Notes: a model not told the origin generated them from the sequence alone. A stretch of DNA of 64,000 bases from JAUIAI01 sp041396685 (GCA_041396685.1 JAWKYD010000007.1:248001-312000), one strand, 5' to 3'; shown: positions 18,847 to 27,504, numbered from the stretch's first letter. Translations and numbers: made by a program.

Positions 18847-19488
18847 ATGAGCTTCGAGCACTGGTTGTTGTATCTGCTGGCCGCCATCGGCCTGTCCCTC
18901 ACACCGGGCCCCAACGGCCTGTTGGTGCTGACCCAGGCGATCCGCTTCGGGGCGCGGCCGGCCGCCTATTCGGCGCTCGGGGGCGTGATCGGTTTCCTGG
19001 CACTGGTCGGCGCCTCGCTTGCCGGCCTGGGGGCTTTGCTGGCCGCCTCCGAGCAGGCGTTCTGGATCGCCAAGCTGATCGGTGCGGCCTACCTGGTCGT
19101 GCTCGGTATCCAGCTCTGGCGCGCGCCAGCCGGCCCGGGCATGGCGGTGACCGGTCTGGCCGCCGACGGTGGCGAACGCGCGCGGCCGGTGGCGCGTCCG
19201 CTGGCGCTGTTCCGCCAGGGTCTGCTGATCGCGGTCTCGAATCCGAAGGCCCTGATCTTCTTCGCGGCATTTCTGCCGCAGTTCATGGTCCCCGGCATGT
19301 CGTTGTGGCTGCACTTCCTGATCCTGGGGGGCACGTTCGCCGCGGTCGAGTTGGTCTACGAGTTGCTGGTCGCCGGCATGGCGGGCCGAATCGCGCCGTG
19401 GTTGAGCGTGCACGGCCGCCTGTTCAACCGGGCCGCCGGCTCGCTGTTCATCCTGATCGGTGGTTTGCTCGCGCGCACCCAGCGCTGA
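18847..19488 (+). CDS. LysE/RhtB family exporter
   Basis: A 213-aa membrane protein with about six helices and the family signature near the N-terminus, GLSLTPGPNGLLVLTQAIRFG, plus LIGAAYLVVLGIQLWR and ISNPKALIFFAAFLPQF-type sequence (VSNPKALIFFAAFLPQF). Family members export amino acids or homoserine lactones from the cytoplasm. The ATG at 18847 gives normal length; a longer frame from 18772 is unlikely. It is divergent from the Ldh-type gene. Confidence 0.88.
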   Translation: MSFEHWLLYLLAAIGLSLTPGPNGLLVLTQAIRFGARPAAYSALGGVIGFLALVGASLAGLGALLAASEQAFWIAKLIGAAYLVVLGIQLWRAPAGPGMAVTGLAADGGERARPVARPLALFRQGLLIAVSNPKALIFFAAFLPQFMVPGMSLWLHFLILGGTFAAVELVYELLVAGMAGRIAPWLSVHGRLFNRAAGSLFILIGGLLARTQR

Positions 19489-19609
19489 CGCGATCCCATC
19501 ATCCCTGTTGCCGGTGATGGCTTCACCGGACACCGCGGATTCGGGTAACGTTCGCTCCGATCCGGCCGGCGCGCATGGTGCGTGCCGGTTCGCCCGCATG
19601 GAGACATCG

Positions 19610-19984
19610 ATGATCGGTTACATCACCCTGGGTACCAACGACCTCGAGCGCGCCACCGCGTTCTACGACGCCTTGTTCGTCGATCAGGGGGTCAAGCGTC
19701 TGCAGCCCAACGACCGCATTCGTTTGTGGGCGCGCCAGGGGGCGCCGATGTTCGGGGTCGCCGTGCCCTGGGATGGCGCGCCGGCCACGGTCGGCAACGG
19801 CACCATGATCGCGCTGGGCGTCGACGACAAGGCTACGGTCGACACCATCTATCAGCGCGCCATGTCACTGGGTGGCGCCGACGAGGGCGCGCCCGGCCCG
19901 CGGGGCACCACCGGCTTTTACGGCGGCTACTTCCGCGACCCCGATGGCAACAAGCTGGTCGTATTCTGTCGGGCCAAGACATGA
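19610..19984 (+). CDS. VOC family protein (glyoxalase/bleomycin-resistance fold)
   Basis: A 124-aa protein with paired beta-alpha-beta-beta-beta modules. MIGYITLGTNDLERATAFYDALF is the typical first module, and TGFYGGYFRDPDGNKLVVFC the typical end with the metal-site Glu position replaced by Lys-Leu-Val. GGAG stands 7 to 8 nt before the ATG. It precedes the secreted cyclase gene by 47 nt on the same strand. The substrate is unknown; this subfamily includes proteins without a metal site. Confidence 0.8.
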   Translation: MIGYITLGTNDLERATAFYDALFVDQGVKRLQPNDRIRLWARQGAPMFGVAVPWDGAPATVGNGTMIALGVDDKATVDTIYQRAMSLGGADEGAPGPRGTTGFYGGYFRDPDGNKLVVFCRAKT

Positions 19985-20031
19985 AGTGACCGCCCGGTCA
20001 CCGAGCAACACCCCACTGCCAGGAGGAGACG

Positions 20032-21120
20032 ATGAAGCACCTGAAAGCGATGATCCCCGCCGCACTCGCGATGGCATTCGCGACCACGCCCGGGCATGCC
20101 GTCGAGCCCCCCGAATTGATCCAGTTGGCGCGCCAGGCGCCCACCCCGCCGTGGCCGGCCGGTGACGAACTCGGCATGGCCAACACGCTGGGAGAGGCCA
20201 CCAACCGCCGCTGTGCCTGGCACATGGCGCAGCCCGGTGCCCGCTGGTACGAGGCCTCGCATCCGCGCAGCAACACCATGCCGAAGTCGCCATTCGCCAG
20301 CGGTGCGGGCGTGAAGGCCAAGCCGACGGCGGGGGTGCCCGGGTCGCGCCATGCGTTCAACAGCGAGGCCTTCGAGGCCGGTGCCGAGCCGGGTCAGCAA
20401 GGTACGCAGATCGACGCGCTCGGCCACTTCGCGGTCAAGGGCGCGTCCTGGGATCCGGCCAAGCCGTTCAGCGCCGACGACGCGAGCTACTACGGTGGCT
20501 ACAAGCAGGCCGAGGTCAAGCCCAGTGCCGACTCCCTCTTGCAGCGCCTGAGCATCGACAAGATTCCGCCATTGGTCAGCACGGCGGTCGTGCTCGATGC
20601 CAAGGCCCACGTCGGCGGCGGCGAGCGCATGAAAGACGGCCAGCTGGTCACGGCCGAGCACATCAAGGCGATGCTCGCCGCGCAGGGGCTGGGCGAGCGC
20701 GGCCTGCTGCCGGGCGACATGGTCTGGATCTACACCGGCTGGAGCGATCAGTGGCAGGATCCGGCCACTGATACACCCTATTACGCGATGGCACCGGGGC
20801 TGAGCGTGGATGCGGCCGACTATCTGGGTGAGCAGGCGGTGCTGGCGGTGGGCGTCGACACGCCCTTCATCGATCCGGTGCCAGGCGGGATGCTGCAGGG
20901 CAAGGCGCCCCCCGCCGAGGGCACGCCGCCGGGCCTGCCGTTCGCGATCCATCACCATATGCTCACCGAGGCCGGTGTCTATCACCTCGAAAACATGAAG
21001 CTCGGTGAGATGGCCCGCGACAAGGTCTGGCTGTCGTGTGCAATGGTGCTGCCCACGCTGGACAAGGGCGCCGCCGGAGCACCGGTGCGTCCGGTGGCGG
21101 TGGGCAGGCCGGCGGGCTGA
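20032..21120 (+). CDS. Secreted cyclase family protein (kynurenine-formamidase-like metal hydrolase)
   Basis: A 362-aa protein with a signal peptide (MKHLKAMIPAALAMAFATTPGHA). The core has GQQGTQIDALGHF (residues 121-133), the counterpart of the metal motif H-x-G-T-H-x-D-x-x-x-H of cyclase/formamidase enzymes, but Gln122 and Gln126 stand where His is usual. Later GDMVWIYTGW and AVGVDTPFIDPVP also fit the family. The likely role is hydrolysis or ring closure of an amide or lactone in the periplasm; the substrate is unknown. AGGAGGAG precedes the ATG. A hairpin follows the stop. Confidence 0.8.
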   Translation: MKHLKAMIPAALAMAFATTPGHAVEPPELIQLARQAPTPPWPAGDELGMANTLGEATNRRCAWHMAQPGARWYEASHPRSNTMPKSPFASGAGVKAKPTAGVPGSRHAFNSEAFEAGAEPGQQGTQIDALGHFAVKGASWDPAKPFSADDASYYGGYKQAEVKPSADSLLQRLSIDKIPPLVSTAVVLDAKAHVGGGERMKDGQLVTAEHIKAMLAAQGLGERGLLPGDMVWIYTGWSDQWQDPATDTPYYAMAPGLSVDAADYLGEQAVLAVGVDTPFIDPVPGGMLQGKAPPAEGTPPGLPFAIHHHMLTEAGVYHLENMKLGEMARDKVWLSCAMVLPTLDKGAAGAPVRPVAVGRPAG

Positions 21121-21130
21121 GGGATCGCGT

Positions 21131-21150
21131 GGGGGCGGGTCATCGCCCCC
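21131..21150 (+). terminator. Terminator-like hairpin after cyclase gene
   Basis: A 7-bp GC stem (21131-21137 with 21144-21150) and 6-nt loop lie 10 nt after the cyclase stop codon; no T-tract. Confidence 0.5.
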
Positions 21151-21170
21151 GCCGGCCGCGATTGGCGGCC

Positions 21171-21236
21171 AGGCTCAGCCGCCGTCGCCCGTCAGGCTCA
21201 GCCGCCGTCGCCCGTCAGGCTCAGCCGCCGTCGTCG
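21171..21236. repeat. 23-bp tandem repeat, about 3 copies
   Basis: Copies start at 21171, 21194 and 21217 (unit AGGCTCAGCCGCCGTCGCCC followed by GTC). The third copy covers the last codons and stop of the minus-strand dehydrogenase, so each copy carries an in-register stop on that strand. Confidence 0.95.
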
Positions 21237-22147
21237 GCAGTGTCGTCCAGATAGGTCAGCATCACGGCCGAGTCGTCCTTGCCGCCGAGCCCCGCCTCGC
21301 TCGCGGCGACGAAGCGCGCGTGCGCGGTACGCGCCAAGTCGGCATCATGGCCGCTGGCCTCGGCGGCCTCCAGCACCAGCCCGAGGTCCTTCACGAAGAT
21401 GTCGACGGCCGAGGCGACATCATCCCAGTCGCCGTTGACCATGCGCGGGCCGCGATCGCCGAGCATCCACGATCCGGCGGCGCCGCTGCACAAGATCTCG
21501 TGCGTGACATCGAGCGGCAGGCCCAGCCGCCTGGCCAGCGCAAGCGCCTCGCCGGCGGCGGCGATGTGCACCCCGCACATCAACTGGTTGATGACCTTCA
21601 TCTGCGCGCCGGCGCCCGGTGCGTCGCCCAGGTGGTAGATGCGTCCGCCGATTCTTTCGAGCACCGGGCGCACGCGTGCGAGGTCGGCCGGGTCGGCGCC
21701 GACCATCAGTGTCATGGTGCCGTTCCGGGCACCGAGGCGGCCGCCGGTGACGGGCGAATCGACGTGGCGCAGGCCGTCAGCCGCCAGTCGCGGACCGAGG
21801 TTCTGCACATAGGCCGGCGGCATGGTCGAACAGGTGACGACCACGGTGCCCCGACGCAGATGGGCGACCGCGCCGTTCTCGCCGTAGAGCGCGGCCTCGG
21901 TCTGACGGTCGTTGACCACGAACAGGATGACCGCGTCGCAAGGGGTCAGATCGGCTGCGGATTGCGCGGGCGTGCCACCTTGGGAAGCCAGCCAGGACAG
22001 TGCGCCGGCGTCGAGATCGCTGCCGATCACCTGGTAGCCGGCCGCGAGCAGACGGCCGGCCGTGCCGCGCCCCATCGCACCCAGGCCGATCAGACCGATG
22101 CTGGCGCCCTCGCCGATGGGGTCACGTGTTCGTGATTCGTCGTTCAT
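21221..22147 (-). CDS. NAD(P)-dependent beta-hydroxyacid dehydrogenase (3-hydroxyisobutyrate dehydrogenase family)
   Basis: A 308-aa cytoplasmic enzyme. The N-terminal dinucleotide-binding motif is IGLIGLGAMGRGTAG, the substrate-binding motif is DSPVTGGRLGARNGT, and the catalytic Lys region is QMKVINQLMCGVHIAAAGEAL. These are the three hallmarks of 3-hydroxyisobutyrate, tartronate semialdehyde and related dehydrogenases. The exact substrate cannot be named. The stop codon lies inside a 23-bp tandem repeat. A GST gene lies 34 nt upstream on the same strand, so the two are probably cotranscribed. Confidence 0.85.
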   Translation of the reverse strand: MNDESRTRDPIGEGASIGLIGLGAMGRGTAGRLLAAGYQVIGSDLDAGALSWLASQGGTPAQSAADLTPCDAVILFVVNDRQTEAALYGENGAVAHLRRGTVVVTCSTMPPAYVQNLGPRLAADGLRHVDSPVTGGRLGARNGTMTLMVGADPADLARVRPVLERIGGRIYHLGDAPGAGAQMKVINQLMCGVHIAAAGEALALARRLGLPLDVTHEILCSGAAGSWMLGDRGPRMVNGDWDDVASAVDIFVKDLGLVLEAAEASGHDADLARTAHARFVAASEAGLGGKDDSAVMLTYLDDTADDGG

Positions 22148-22181
22148 CGTTGTCTCGTTCCTGGCTGGGGCGTCGTGTGGT

Positions 22182-22856
22182 TCAGGTCTTGGGGCGCAGG
22201 CCGCGCAGTTCGTCGTAGGACGTCATGACGGTGGCGCGATACGCCGTGCGTGCACCGAGCGCTTCGTACCAGCGCCGCAGATGCGGCGTGTCGATGCGTT
22301 CGATCGGCATGTCGAAGTAGCGATACATCGTCGCGCCGACCGGGATGTCGGCCATCGAGAAGTGCTCGCCGCCGAGCCAGCGAGTCTGCGCCAGGTGCGC
22401 ATCGGCGATGGCGGCGGCGGCCATCAGCCGCTCGTGCTGACGCGCCAGTTCGGCCGCGTCGCGCTCATCGGGTGCGAACCGGATCACCTGCCAGAACACG
22501 CCGGTGAAGGCCGGGGTGAAGGTGGTGGCGGCCCAGTCCATCCATTGCTCGGCGATCGCCGACTCGGCCTCGCCGGCGGGCTGCAGAACACCGCCGTAAC
22601 GGCGTGCCAGATAGCGCACGATCGCATTCGATTCCCACAATGTCAGCGACCCTTGCTGCAACGTGGGCACCCGCCGGTTCGGATTGAGCCGACCATACTC
22701 GGGCGTGTCGACGACGCCGTAGCGGCCGCCGGCGTCGATGCGTCGGAACGGATGGCCGAGTTCTCCCAGGGCCCAGAGCACCTTCTGAACATTGGCAGAG
22801 CTTGCGCGGCCCCAGATCAGGATCTCGGCATCGGTCGATGAGGTTTCATTTGCCAT
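22182..22856 (-). CDS. Glutathione S-transferase family protein
   Basis: A 224-aa cytosolic GST. The N-terminal thioredoxin-like domain has RASSANVQKVLWALGELG, NPNRRVPTL and the glutathione gamma-glutamyl site ESNAIVRYLARRY. The C-terminal all-helical domain contains FSMADIPVGATMYRYF, the N-capping box and hydrophobic staple of GSTs. Ser in SSAN may be the activating residue. Context gives no substrate; with the downstream dehydrogenase it may serve catabolism or detoxification. Confidence 0.88.
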   Translation of the reverse strand: MANETSSTDAEILIWGRASSANVQKVLWALGELGHPFRRIDAGGRYGVVDTPEYGRLNPNRRVPTLQQGSLTLWESNAIVRYLARRYGGVLQPAGEAESAIAEQWMDWAATTFTPAFTGVFWQVIRFAPDERDAAELARQHERLMAAAAIADAHLAQTRWLGGEHFSMADIPVGATMYRYFDMPIERIDTPHLRRWYEALGARTAYRATVMTSYDELRGLRPKT

Positions 22857-23112
22857 CGGTGCAGTATAGGCTGCGCATCAGGCCGTTCGCTGTGGCGGGT
22901 CGGCAGCGCCGCCCAGCCGGGCATGAGGTCTGCTCCCGGAGAGCGTCGCCTTCTGCCGCCCCGCAATCATGCTGTTGGCCCGGCTCACACTCGGGCGTAC
23001 GCTTGGCGGCCGGTGTCAACCGCCTGGCCGTCGGCCCGACCGCCCGATTGAGGCAGCGCCGCGCTGGCAGGCAGACTGCCGACATGCGCGTTCAGGCTCC
23101 GTGAGAAAGCCC

Positions 23113-23475
23113 ATGACCGAACCAGCCGATCAAGCCAACCACCCGGACACGTTCTGGCAACTGCTCTGGCGCTATTTCTCGTTCGTGTGGATGTTCGAGG
23201 AGGTGCCGGCGCGTGCCGATCGTTTCGTGCACGCCTCGATCGTGCGCTCGAACCGCAATCGCGGCTTGCGCTTCCTGCCGCGTTACATGCGCCGCTATCT
23301 GCGCATCACCACGATGAGCGCCATGATGGGTTGGGCCAGCGAGGCGATGGCCGCGCCGGCACTGGTGGCAGGCACATGCTTCACCTGTTCGTCGGTGGCC
23401 GGCATCGCGCTGCTGGTGGCGCTGATCGGCTATTCGGCCATGCGTTGGCGCGCCTTCGATCACGCCCGCTTCTGA
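23113..23475 (+). CDS. Small membrane protein of unknown function
   Basis: A 120-aa protein that I do not recognise. The first 70 residues are amphipathic and basic (DTFWQLLWRYFSFVWMFEEV, then RFLPRYMRRYLR), followed by two Met/Ala-rich hydrophobic segments, the second with two cysteines (GTCFTCSSVAGIALLVALIGYSAM), ending in a short basic tail. Membrane association is likely. A GTG four codons upstream is an alternative start. It stands between the divergent GST gene and convergent trxC. Confidence 0.6.
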   Translation: MTEPADQANHPDTFWQLLWRYFSFVWMFEEVPARADRFVHASIVRSNRNRGLRFLPRYMRRYLRITTMSAMMGWASEAMAAPALVAGTCFTCSSVAGIALLVALIGYSAMRWRAFDHARF

Positions 23476-23491
23476 CCGCGTCCTGGTGCCG

Positions 23492-23929
23492 TCAGCCGAG
23501 CCAGGCCCGGATCTGCCCCTCGCTCATCGCGCCGGCGCTGCGTTTGACCTCGCGACCATTCTGGAACAGCGCCAGCGTGGGAATGCTGCGAATGCCGAAA
23601 CGGCTGGCAAGCGCCGGGTTGGCATCGGTATCGACCTTGACGAACTGAACCCGGCCACGCATCGCCTCGGCCGCCTTGGCGAAGTGCGGCGCCATCATCT
23701 TGCACGGTCCGCACCAGCTGGCCCAGAAGTCGACCACCACCGGCAGGGCGGTGCGGGACAGCACGGCATCGAAATCGCCATCGGTGAGCTCGAGCGGCCG
23801 GCCGTCGAACAGCGGCCTGCCGCAGGCGCCGCAATCCGGGGCCTCTGCCGCGCGCGTCGCGATCAGGCGGTTGGTCTTGCGGCAGGACGGGCAGACGACC
23901 GTGATCGTGGCGGCATCGGGGGCGTTCAT
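23492..23929 (-). CDS. trxC: Thioredoxin TrxC (thioredoxin 2)
   Basis: A 145-aa cytoplasmic protein disulfide reductase. An N-terminal zinc finger has two CxxC pairs (VCPSCRK and DCGACGR), which separates TrxC from TrxA. The thioredoxin domain has VDFWASWCGPCKMMAP with the redox CGPC and the cis-proline loop RSIPTL. The length matches the family. AGGAG precedes the ATG by about 7 nt. In enterobacteria trxC answers to OxyR; no such site was identified here. Confidence 0.95.
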   Translation of the reverse strand: MNAPDAATITVVCPSCRKTNRLIATRAAEAPDCGACGRPLFDGRPLELTDGDFDAVLSRTALPVVVDFWASWCGPCKMMAPHFAKAAEAMRGRVQFVKVDTDANPALASRFGIRSIPTLALFQNGREVKRSAGAMSEGQIRAWLG

Positions 23930-24209
23930 CGGGTGACTCCTGATCGGTAGAGGCCCCGCGCTCGGGAGCCAGGCAATGCAGCGCTATCGACGGCAGCCCG
24001 CGCCCGCGCACATCGGCGAACGCGACCGGCCTTCATTCGCTAAGGTGGGGGTGTGGGCCCGATTTCGCAAGCATCCGCGCCGCGGGCAGGAACCCGGTGC
24101 CGGCGGGCCGGCCTGACGAGCCCGAACCGGACATGGCCGAATCAACGCCAGGGTGGTGGCCACCTTCCCGGCGTCGCATCCCGTGCCGGGCGGGTGACTG
24201 ATCCGGCCG

Positions 24210-24530
24210 CTATCCGATCGCCGGCCGCACGACCTCGCCGCCCGGGTTCTCCAGAATCATGAAGCAGTCGTAGCGTTCGATGTCGGGTCGGTTGCCCCAA
24301 TGACGCTCGGCGCGGTCGAGCCAGGCGTCGTCGTGGGCGATCTCGGCCTGCTCGCGCGATTGCCACAGATAGATGCCCATGCCGCGTCGGCGTTCGGCGT
24401 CCCAGACGAACATCTTGCGCACCAGACCCGGATAGTCGGTCCAGCGCTCGACCGTGCCTTGCGCGTCGTCGAGCATCTGCTCGCGTGTCATGCCGACCGG
24501 GGTGGTGAAAGAGACGATTTCCGTGATCAT
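24210..24530 (-). CDS. Small dimeric alpha-beta barrel monooxygenase-like protein
   Basis: A 106-aa ferredoxin-like-fold protein of the antibiotic-biosynthesis-monooxygenase/YdhR type. MITEIVSFTTPVGMTREQML opens the fold, and KMFVWDAERRRGMGIYLWQSREQAE is the central strand pair with an aromatic pocket. The ATG overlaps the stop of the upstream TauD-type gene (ATGA), so translation of the two is coupled and a shared pathway is likely. The reaction is unknown. Confidence 0.7.
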   Translation of the reverse strand: MITEIVSFTTPVGMTREQMLDDAQGTVERWTDYPGLVRKMFVWDAERRRGMGIYLWQSREQAEIAHDDAWLDRAERHWGNRPDIERYDCFMILENPGGEVVRPAIG

Positions 24531-25435
24531 GAGGCGGCCTTTTGCAGGGCGTCCAGGGCGGGCTGCTCGCCCTTCAGATGCCGGTTGAGCTGACGATCGA
24601 GCCGGCTGGTGGCGCCGGCGCCGGTGGCGCGCCGGTAGGCGGGCCAGCGCGGCGGCTGCGCCGCCTGCGGCTCGTCGCCCATGACCGTGACCCGCTGGAT
24701 GATGCGCTCGCCTTCGAAATCGTTGAGCACGTAGTGCTGCGTGCAGCGGTTGTCCCACATCGCGATCGTGCCCGCCTGCCAGCGATAGCGTACCGTGAAG
24801 CGGGGGCTGGAGATCCAGCGCGTCAGAAAGCCGAGCAGCATCGCGCTCTCTTCGTGGCTGAGTTCCACGATGCGGCGGGTGAAGTGTTCATTGACGAACA
24901 GCGAGCGGCGCCCGGTCACGGGATGCACGCGCACCACCGGATGAATGCAGGTCTGGTCCGCACGGTTGTGCGGGTCGGCATCGTGCAGCGCGCTGAGCCC
25001 GTCGCAGAGATCGCGCAGCGGCGGAGACAGGCCGTCGTAGGCGGCGGCCGCATTGGCCCACATCGTGTCGCCGCCGATTTCGGGGCAGCGCACCATGTTC
25101 AGGATCGCGAACACCGACGGGTGTTCCTGAAACGTGATGTCGCTGTGCCATTCGTCGGCAATGCCGCCCTTGGTCGCGGCGAGCTCGAAGATGTTCGGAT
25201 GTTCGAGATACGCATTGCGTACATTGGGGTGCGGTTCGAGCGGGCCGAACTGCGCGCCGAACGCGACATGATCGTCGACGCTCAGATGCTGCCCGGGAAA
25301 GAACAGCACCATGTGCTCGGCGATCAGCTCGCGCACGATCGCGATTTCGGCCGGGCCCGCACCGGCCAGTCGGATGCCGCGGACTTCCGCGCCCAGCGCG
25401 CTGGCGAGCCGTTTGACCTGCAAGGTGTCGGTCAT
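24527..25435 (-). CDS. TauD/TfdA family Fe(II)/2-oxoglutarate dioxygenase
   Basis: A 302-aa non-heme iron dioxygenase. The iron-binding facial triad is visible: H-x-D in EWHSDITFQ, and the distal His in TQHYVLNDFEGERIIQRV, whose second Arg binds 2-oxoglutarate. FFPGQHLSVDDHVAFGAQFG and the helix around GGDTMWANAAAAYDGLS are further TauD signatures. The substrate could be a sulfonate, phenoxyacetate or another acid. RBS AGGAG precedes the ATG. It is divergent from the RraA-like gene and coupled to the small monooxygenase gene downstream. Confidence 0.88.
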   Translation of the reverse strand: MTDTLQVKRLASALGAEVRGIRLAGAGPAEIAIVRELIAEHMVLFFPGQHLSVDDHVAFGAQFGPLEPHPNVRNAYLEHPNIFELAATKGGIADEWHSDITFQEHPSVFAILNMVRCPEIGGDTMWANAAAAYDGLSPPLRDLCDGLSALHDADPHNRADQTCIHPVVRVHPVTGRRSLFVNEHFTRRIVELSHEESAMLLGFLTRWISSPRFTVRYRWQAGTIAMWDNRCTQHYVLNDFEGERIIQRVTVMGDEPQAAQPPRWPAYRRATGAGATSRLDRQLNRHLKGEQPALDALQKAAS

Positions 25436-25573
25436 GGGTGTCTCCTGTCTTGACGTCGGCGGGGCAAGCGCGGTTGGTCGGCGCCGCACCGGAACCGGTT
25501 GATGTTGACACAGGACGGGCGACGGTGTCATGGCGCAGCCGGTGGCAGCGAGCGTCCGCGCCGGCTCGGGCGC

Positions 25574-25645
25574 GACGCGGTGGGCGGCGCGGCCGGCGAC
25601 GCGGTGGGCGGGGCGGCCGGCGGCACGGTGGGCGGCGCGGCGGGC
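25574..25645. repeat. 24-bp GC-rich tandem repeat, 3 copies
   Basis: Copies begin at 25574, 25598 and 25622, about 91% or more alike, in the intergenic region between the divergent tauD-like and rraA-like genes, 75 nt before the latter's start. Confidence 0.9.
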
Positions 25646-25719
25646 GGCTGGCGGCTGGCGCAGCGTCCACTGACGCCGGCCTCGTATCATCCCGATGCCA
25701 AGATGACGAGGAAGCTACC

Positions 25720-26424
25720 GTGAACGAAATCAGCGCCGACCAACTCGAAATGCTCAGGCGTTTCGACACCCCGACGATCTGCAATGCGCTCGAACTGATC
25801 ATGCCCGAGCGTCGCGCGACCGGCTTCACGGTCGAGAACATGGTCTGTCGCGATGCCGCCATGCCGCCGATGGTCGGCTTCGCGCGCACCGCGACCATTC
25901 GCGCGGTCACGCCCGCCGTGCTGCCGCCGGCCGAGCAACGCTCGCTGCGCGCCGCCTACTACACCTACGTGGCAGAGGGCGGACCGACGCCGTCGATCAG
26001 CGTGGTCCAGGATCTCGATCCCAACCCCGGTTTCGGCGCGCTCTGGGGCGAGGTCAATACGGCGATCCATCTCGGTCTCGGGTGCCAGGGTGTGGTCACC
26101 AACGGTTCGATTCGCGATCTGCCCCAGTGCGCGCCGGGGTTCCAGTTGCTGGCCGGCAAGATCGGCCCGAGCCACGCCCATGTGCACGTGGTCGACTTCG
26201 GCAAGCCGGTCAATGTCTTCGGAATGGCGGTCGATGACGGCGACCTGATCCACGCCGATTGTCACGGCGCGGTCGTGATTCCCCCGGCCGCCGTGGCCCG
26301 GATCGAGCAGACGGTGGATCTGTTGACCCGCCGCGAGGCCGTGATCCTGGAGTGCGCGCGCGCACCCGGCTTCGACATCGCGAAGCTGCTCAAGGCGATG
26401 GCGGACTCCGCCGAGATCCACTGA
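25720..26424 (+). CDS. RraA family protein (4-hydroxy-4-methyl-2-oxoglutarate aldolase-like)
   Basis: A 234-aa protein of the RraA/HMG-aldolase fold. FDTPTICNALELI starts the family domain; GCQGVVTNGSIRDLP has the conserved G-x-x-R-D metal and substrate motif; HADCHGAVVIP closes the domain. Members act as class II pyruvate aldolases or oxaloacetate decarboxylases in aromatic-acid degradation, or as RNase E regulators (those are shorter, about 160 aa). The aldolase or a related lyase is favoured here. The GTG start has GAGGAAG 6 nt upstream. Confidence 0.85.
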   Translation: MNEISADQLEMLRRFDTPTICNALELIMPERRATGFTVENMVCRDAAMPPMVGFARTATIRAVTPAVLPPAEQRSLRAAYYTYVAEGGPTPSISVVQDLDPNPGFGALWGEVNTAIHLGLGCQGVVTNGSIRDLPQCAPGFQLLAGKIGPSHAHVHVVDFGKPVNVFGMAVDDGDLIHADCHGAVVIPPAAVARIEQTVDLLTRREAVILECARAPGFDIAKLLKAMADSAEIH

Positions 26425-26439
26425 GCGACATCGGCGCCG

Positions 26440-27504
26440 TCAGTTCGTCACCGATTCGGCGCCGGTGTCGACATGACGCAGAGCGTGTCGCGCGTCGACC
26501 GAGCGGGTGATCTCCGCCAGCATCGCCGACATCGTCGCCGGCATGCGGCCGGCTCGGCTGCGCACATGATCGCGCTCGATGGCGGCCAGCGCGGCCAGGC
26601 GCACCGGATCGCGCGGGTCGTCGCCGAATCTGTGCGCGAAGAACTTTCCGGACGCGCGCGCACGTGCCAGGCCCGAGGCATCGAGATCGTGGGCGCGACC
26701 GCTCGGGTCGGGGTCGTCGGTGAAGTGGAGCATCGGCTCGACGCGGCAATGCATGTTCGCGATCACGGTCGCGAAGAAGTTCTCGTCAACCGACCGGCAA
26801 CGCCGGTAGTGCGCGAGCATGCGGCCATCGCGACCGATCTCCAGCATGCGCTCGAGCACCGGGCGCGTGGCGCCGAACCACGGCGCGCCCACGGCCGGGC
26901 GCAGCGCGGGCCCGAACGGATGGCCTGCGGTCTTGCCCTCGAGAGCGGCGCGGGCGAGGTGCTGGCCGGCGCGCCAGCGCCAGTCTCGTCGTTTCGGTCT
27001 CGCGATGCTCAGCCCCTGACGGCCGATGCGGTCAAAACCCGACGAGAGCGCGAAATCGCGTAGCTTGAGCATCGCACGCTGGCGCAGTGACCCGGCCGGG
27101 TAGAACATCTCGGCAGCGAACTCGGCCAGTGCCTCGGGATCGTCGTCGAGCATGACGAGATCGGTGTAGGCATCGGCCGGATGGCCCTCGAGATAGTCGA
27201 CCAGTTCGGCCAGCGGCCGGATCGGCAGGCAGGTCGGTGCGAGCGTGATCAGCAGATCGAACTGGAAATGCTCGAGCGCATGCTCGAGCATGCGCAGTAC
27301 GCCGCCGGCCGGATCCCGGCTTTCCCGGCCGGTCGCGCCAGGGTTCGGTACGAGATGCACATTCGGGGCATCGAAGTGGCGGCGCGCAAGGCGATGATGA
27401 TCTTGGTGAACGATCACGCGCGCCGGAAGCAGAGATTCGGCAAGCTGGTCGATCGTGTCGACGCGATCGGCCGCCGACATCAGGCCAAAGACGATTCGGG
27501 TCAT
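26440..27504 (-). CDS. Glycosyltransferase, core-2/I-branching (GT14-like)
   Basis: A 354-aa cytoplasmic protein without a signal or membrane helix. RVIVHQDHHRL, PNVHLVP and FDLLITLAPTCLPIRPLAELVDYLEGH match the N-terminal half of bacterial GT14-like beta-1,6-N-acetylglucosaminyltransferases, where the S/A-x-x-x-x-P-I/L motif after a hydrophobic strand is typical. The later SVDENFFATVIANM is the conserved acidic E-x-F-F-x-T-x-x-x-N motif. Acceptor unknown, perhaps a surface glycan. It is convergent with the rraA-like gene (15-nt gap). The assignment rests on motif shape. Confidence 0.65.
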   Translation of the reverse strand: MTRIVFGLMSAADRVDTIDQLAESLLPARVIVHQDHHRLARRHFDAPNVHLVPNPGATGRESRDPAGGVLRMLEHALEHFQFDLLITLAPTCLPIRPLAELVDYLEGHPADAYTDLVMLDDDPEALAEFAAEMFYPAGSLRQRAMLKLRDFALSSGFDRIGRQGLSIARPKRRDWRWRAGQHLARAALEGKTAGHPFGPALRPAVGAPWFGATRPVLERMLEIGRDGRMLAHYRRCRSVDENFFATVIANMHCRVEPMLHFTDDPDPSGRAHDLDASGLARARASGKFFAHRFGDDPRDPVRLAALAAIERDHVRSRAGRMPATMSAMLAEITRSVDARHALRHVDTGAESVTN

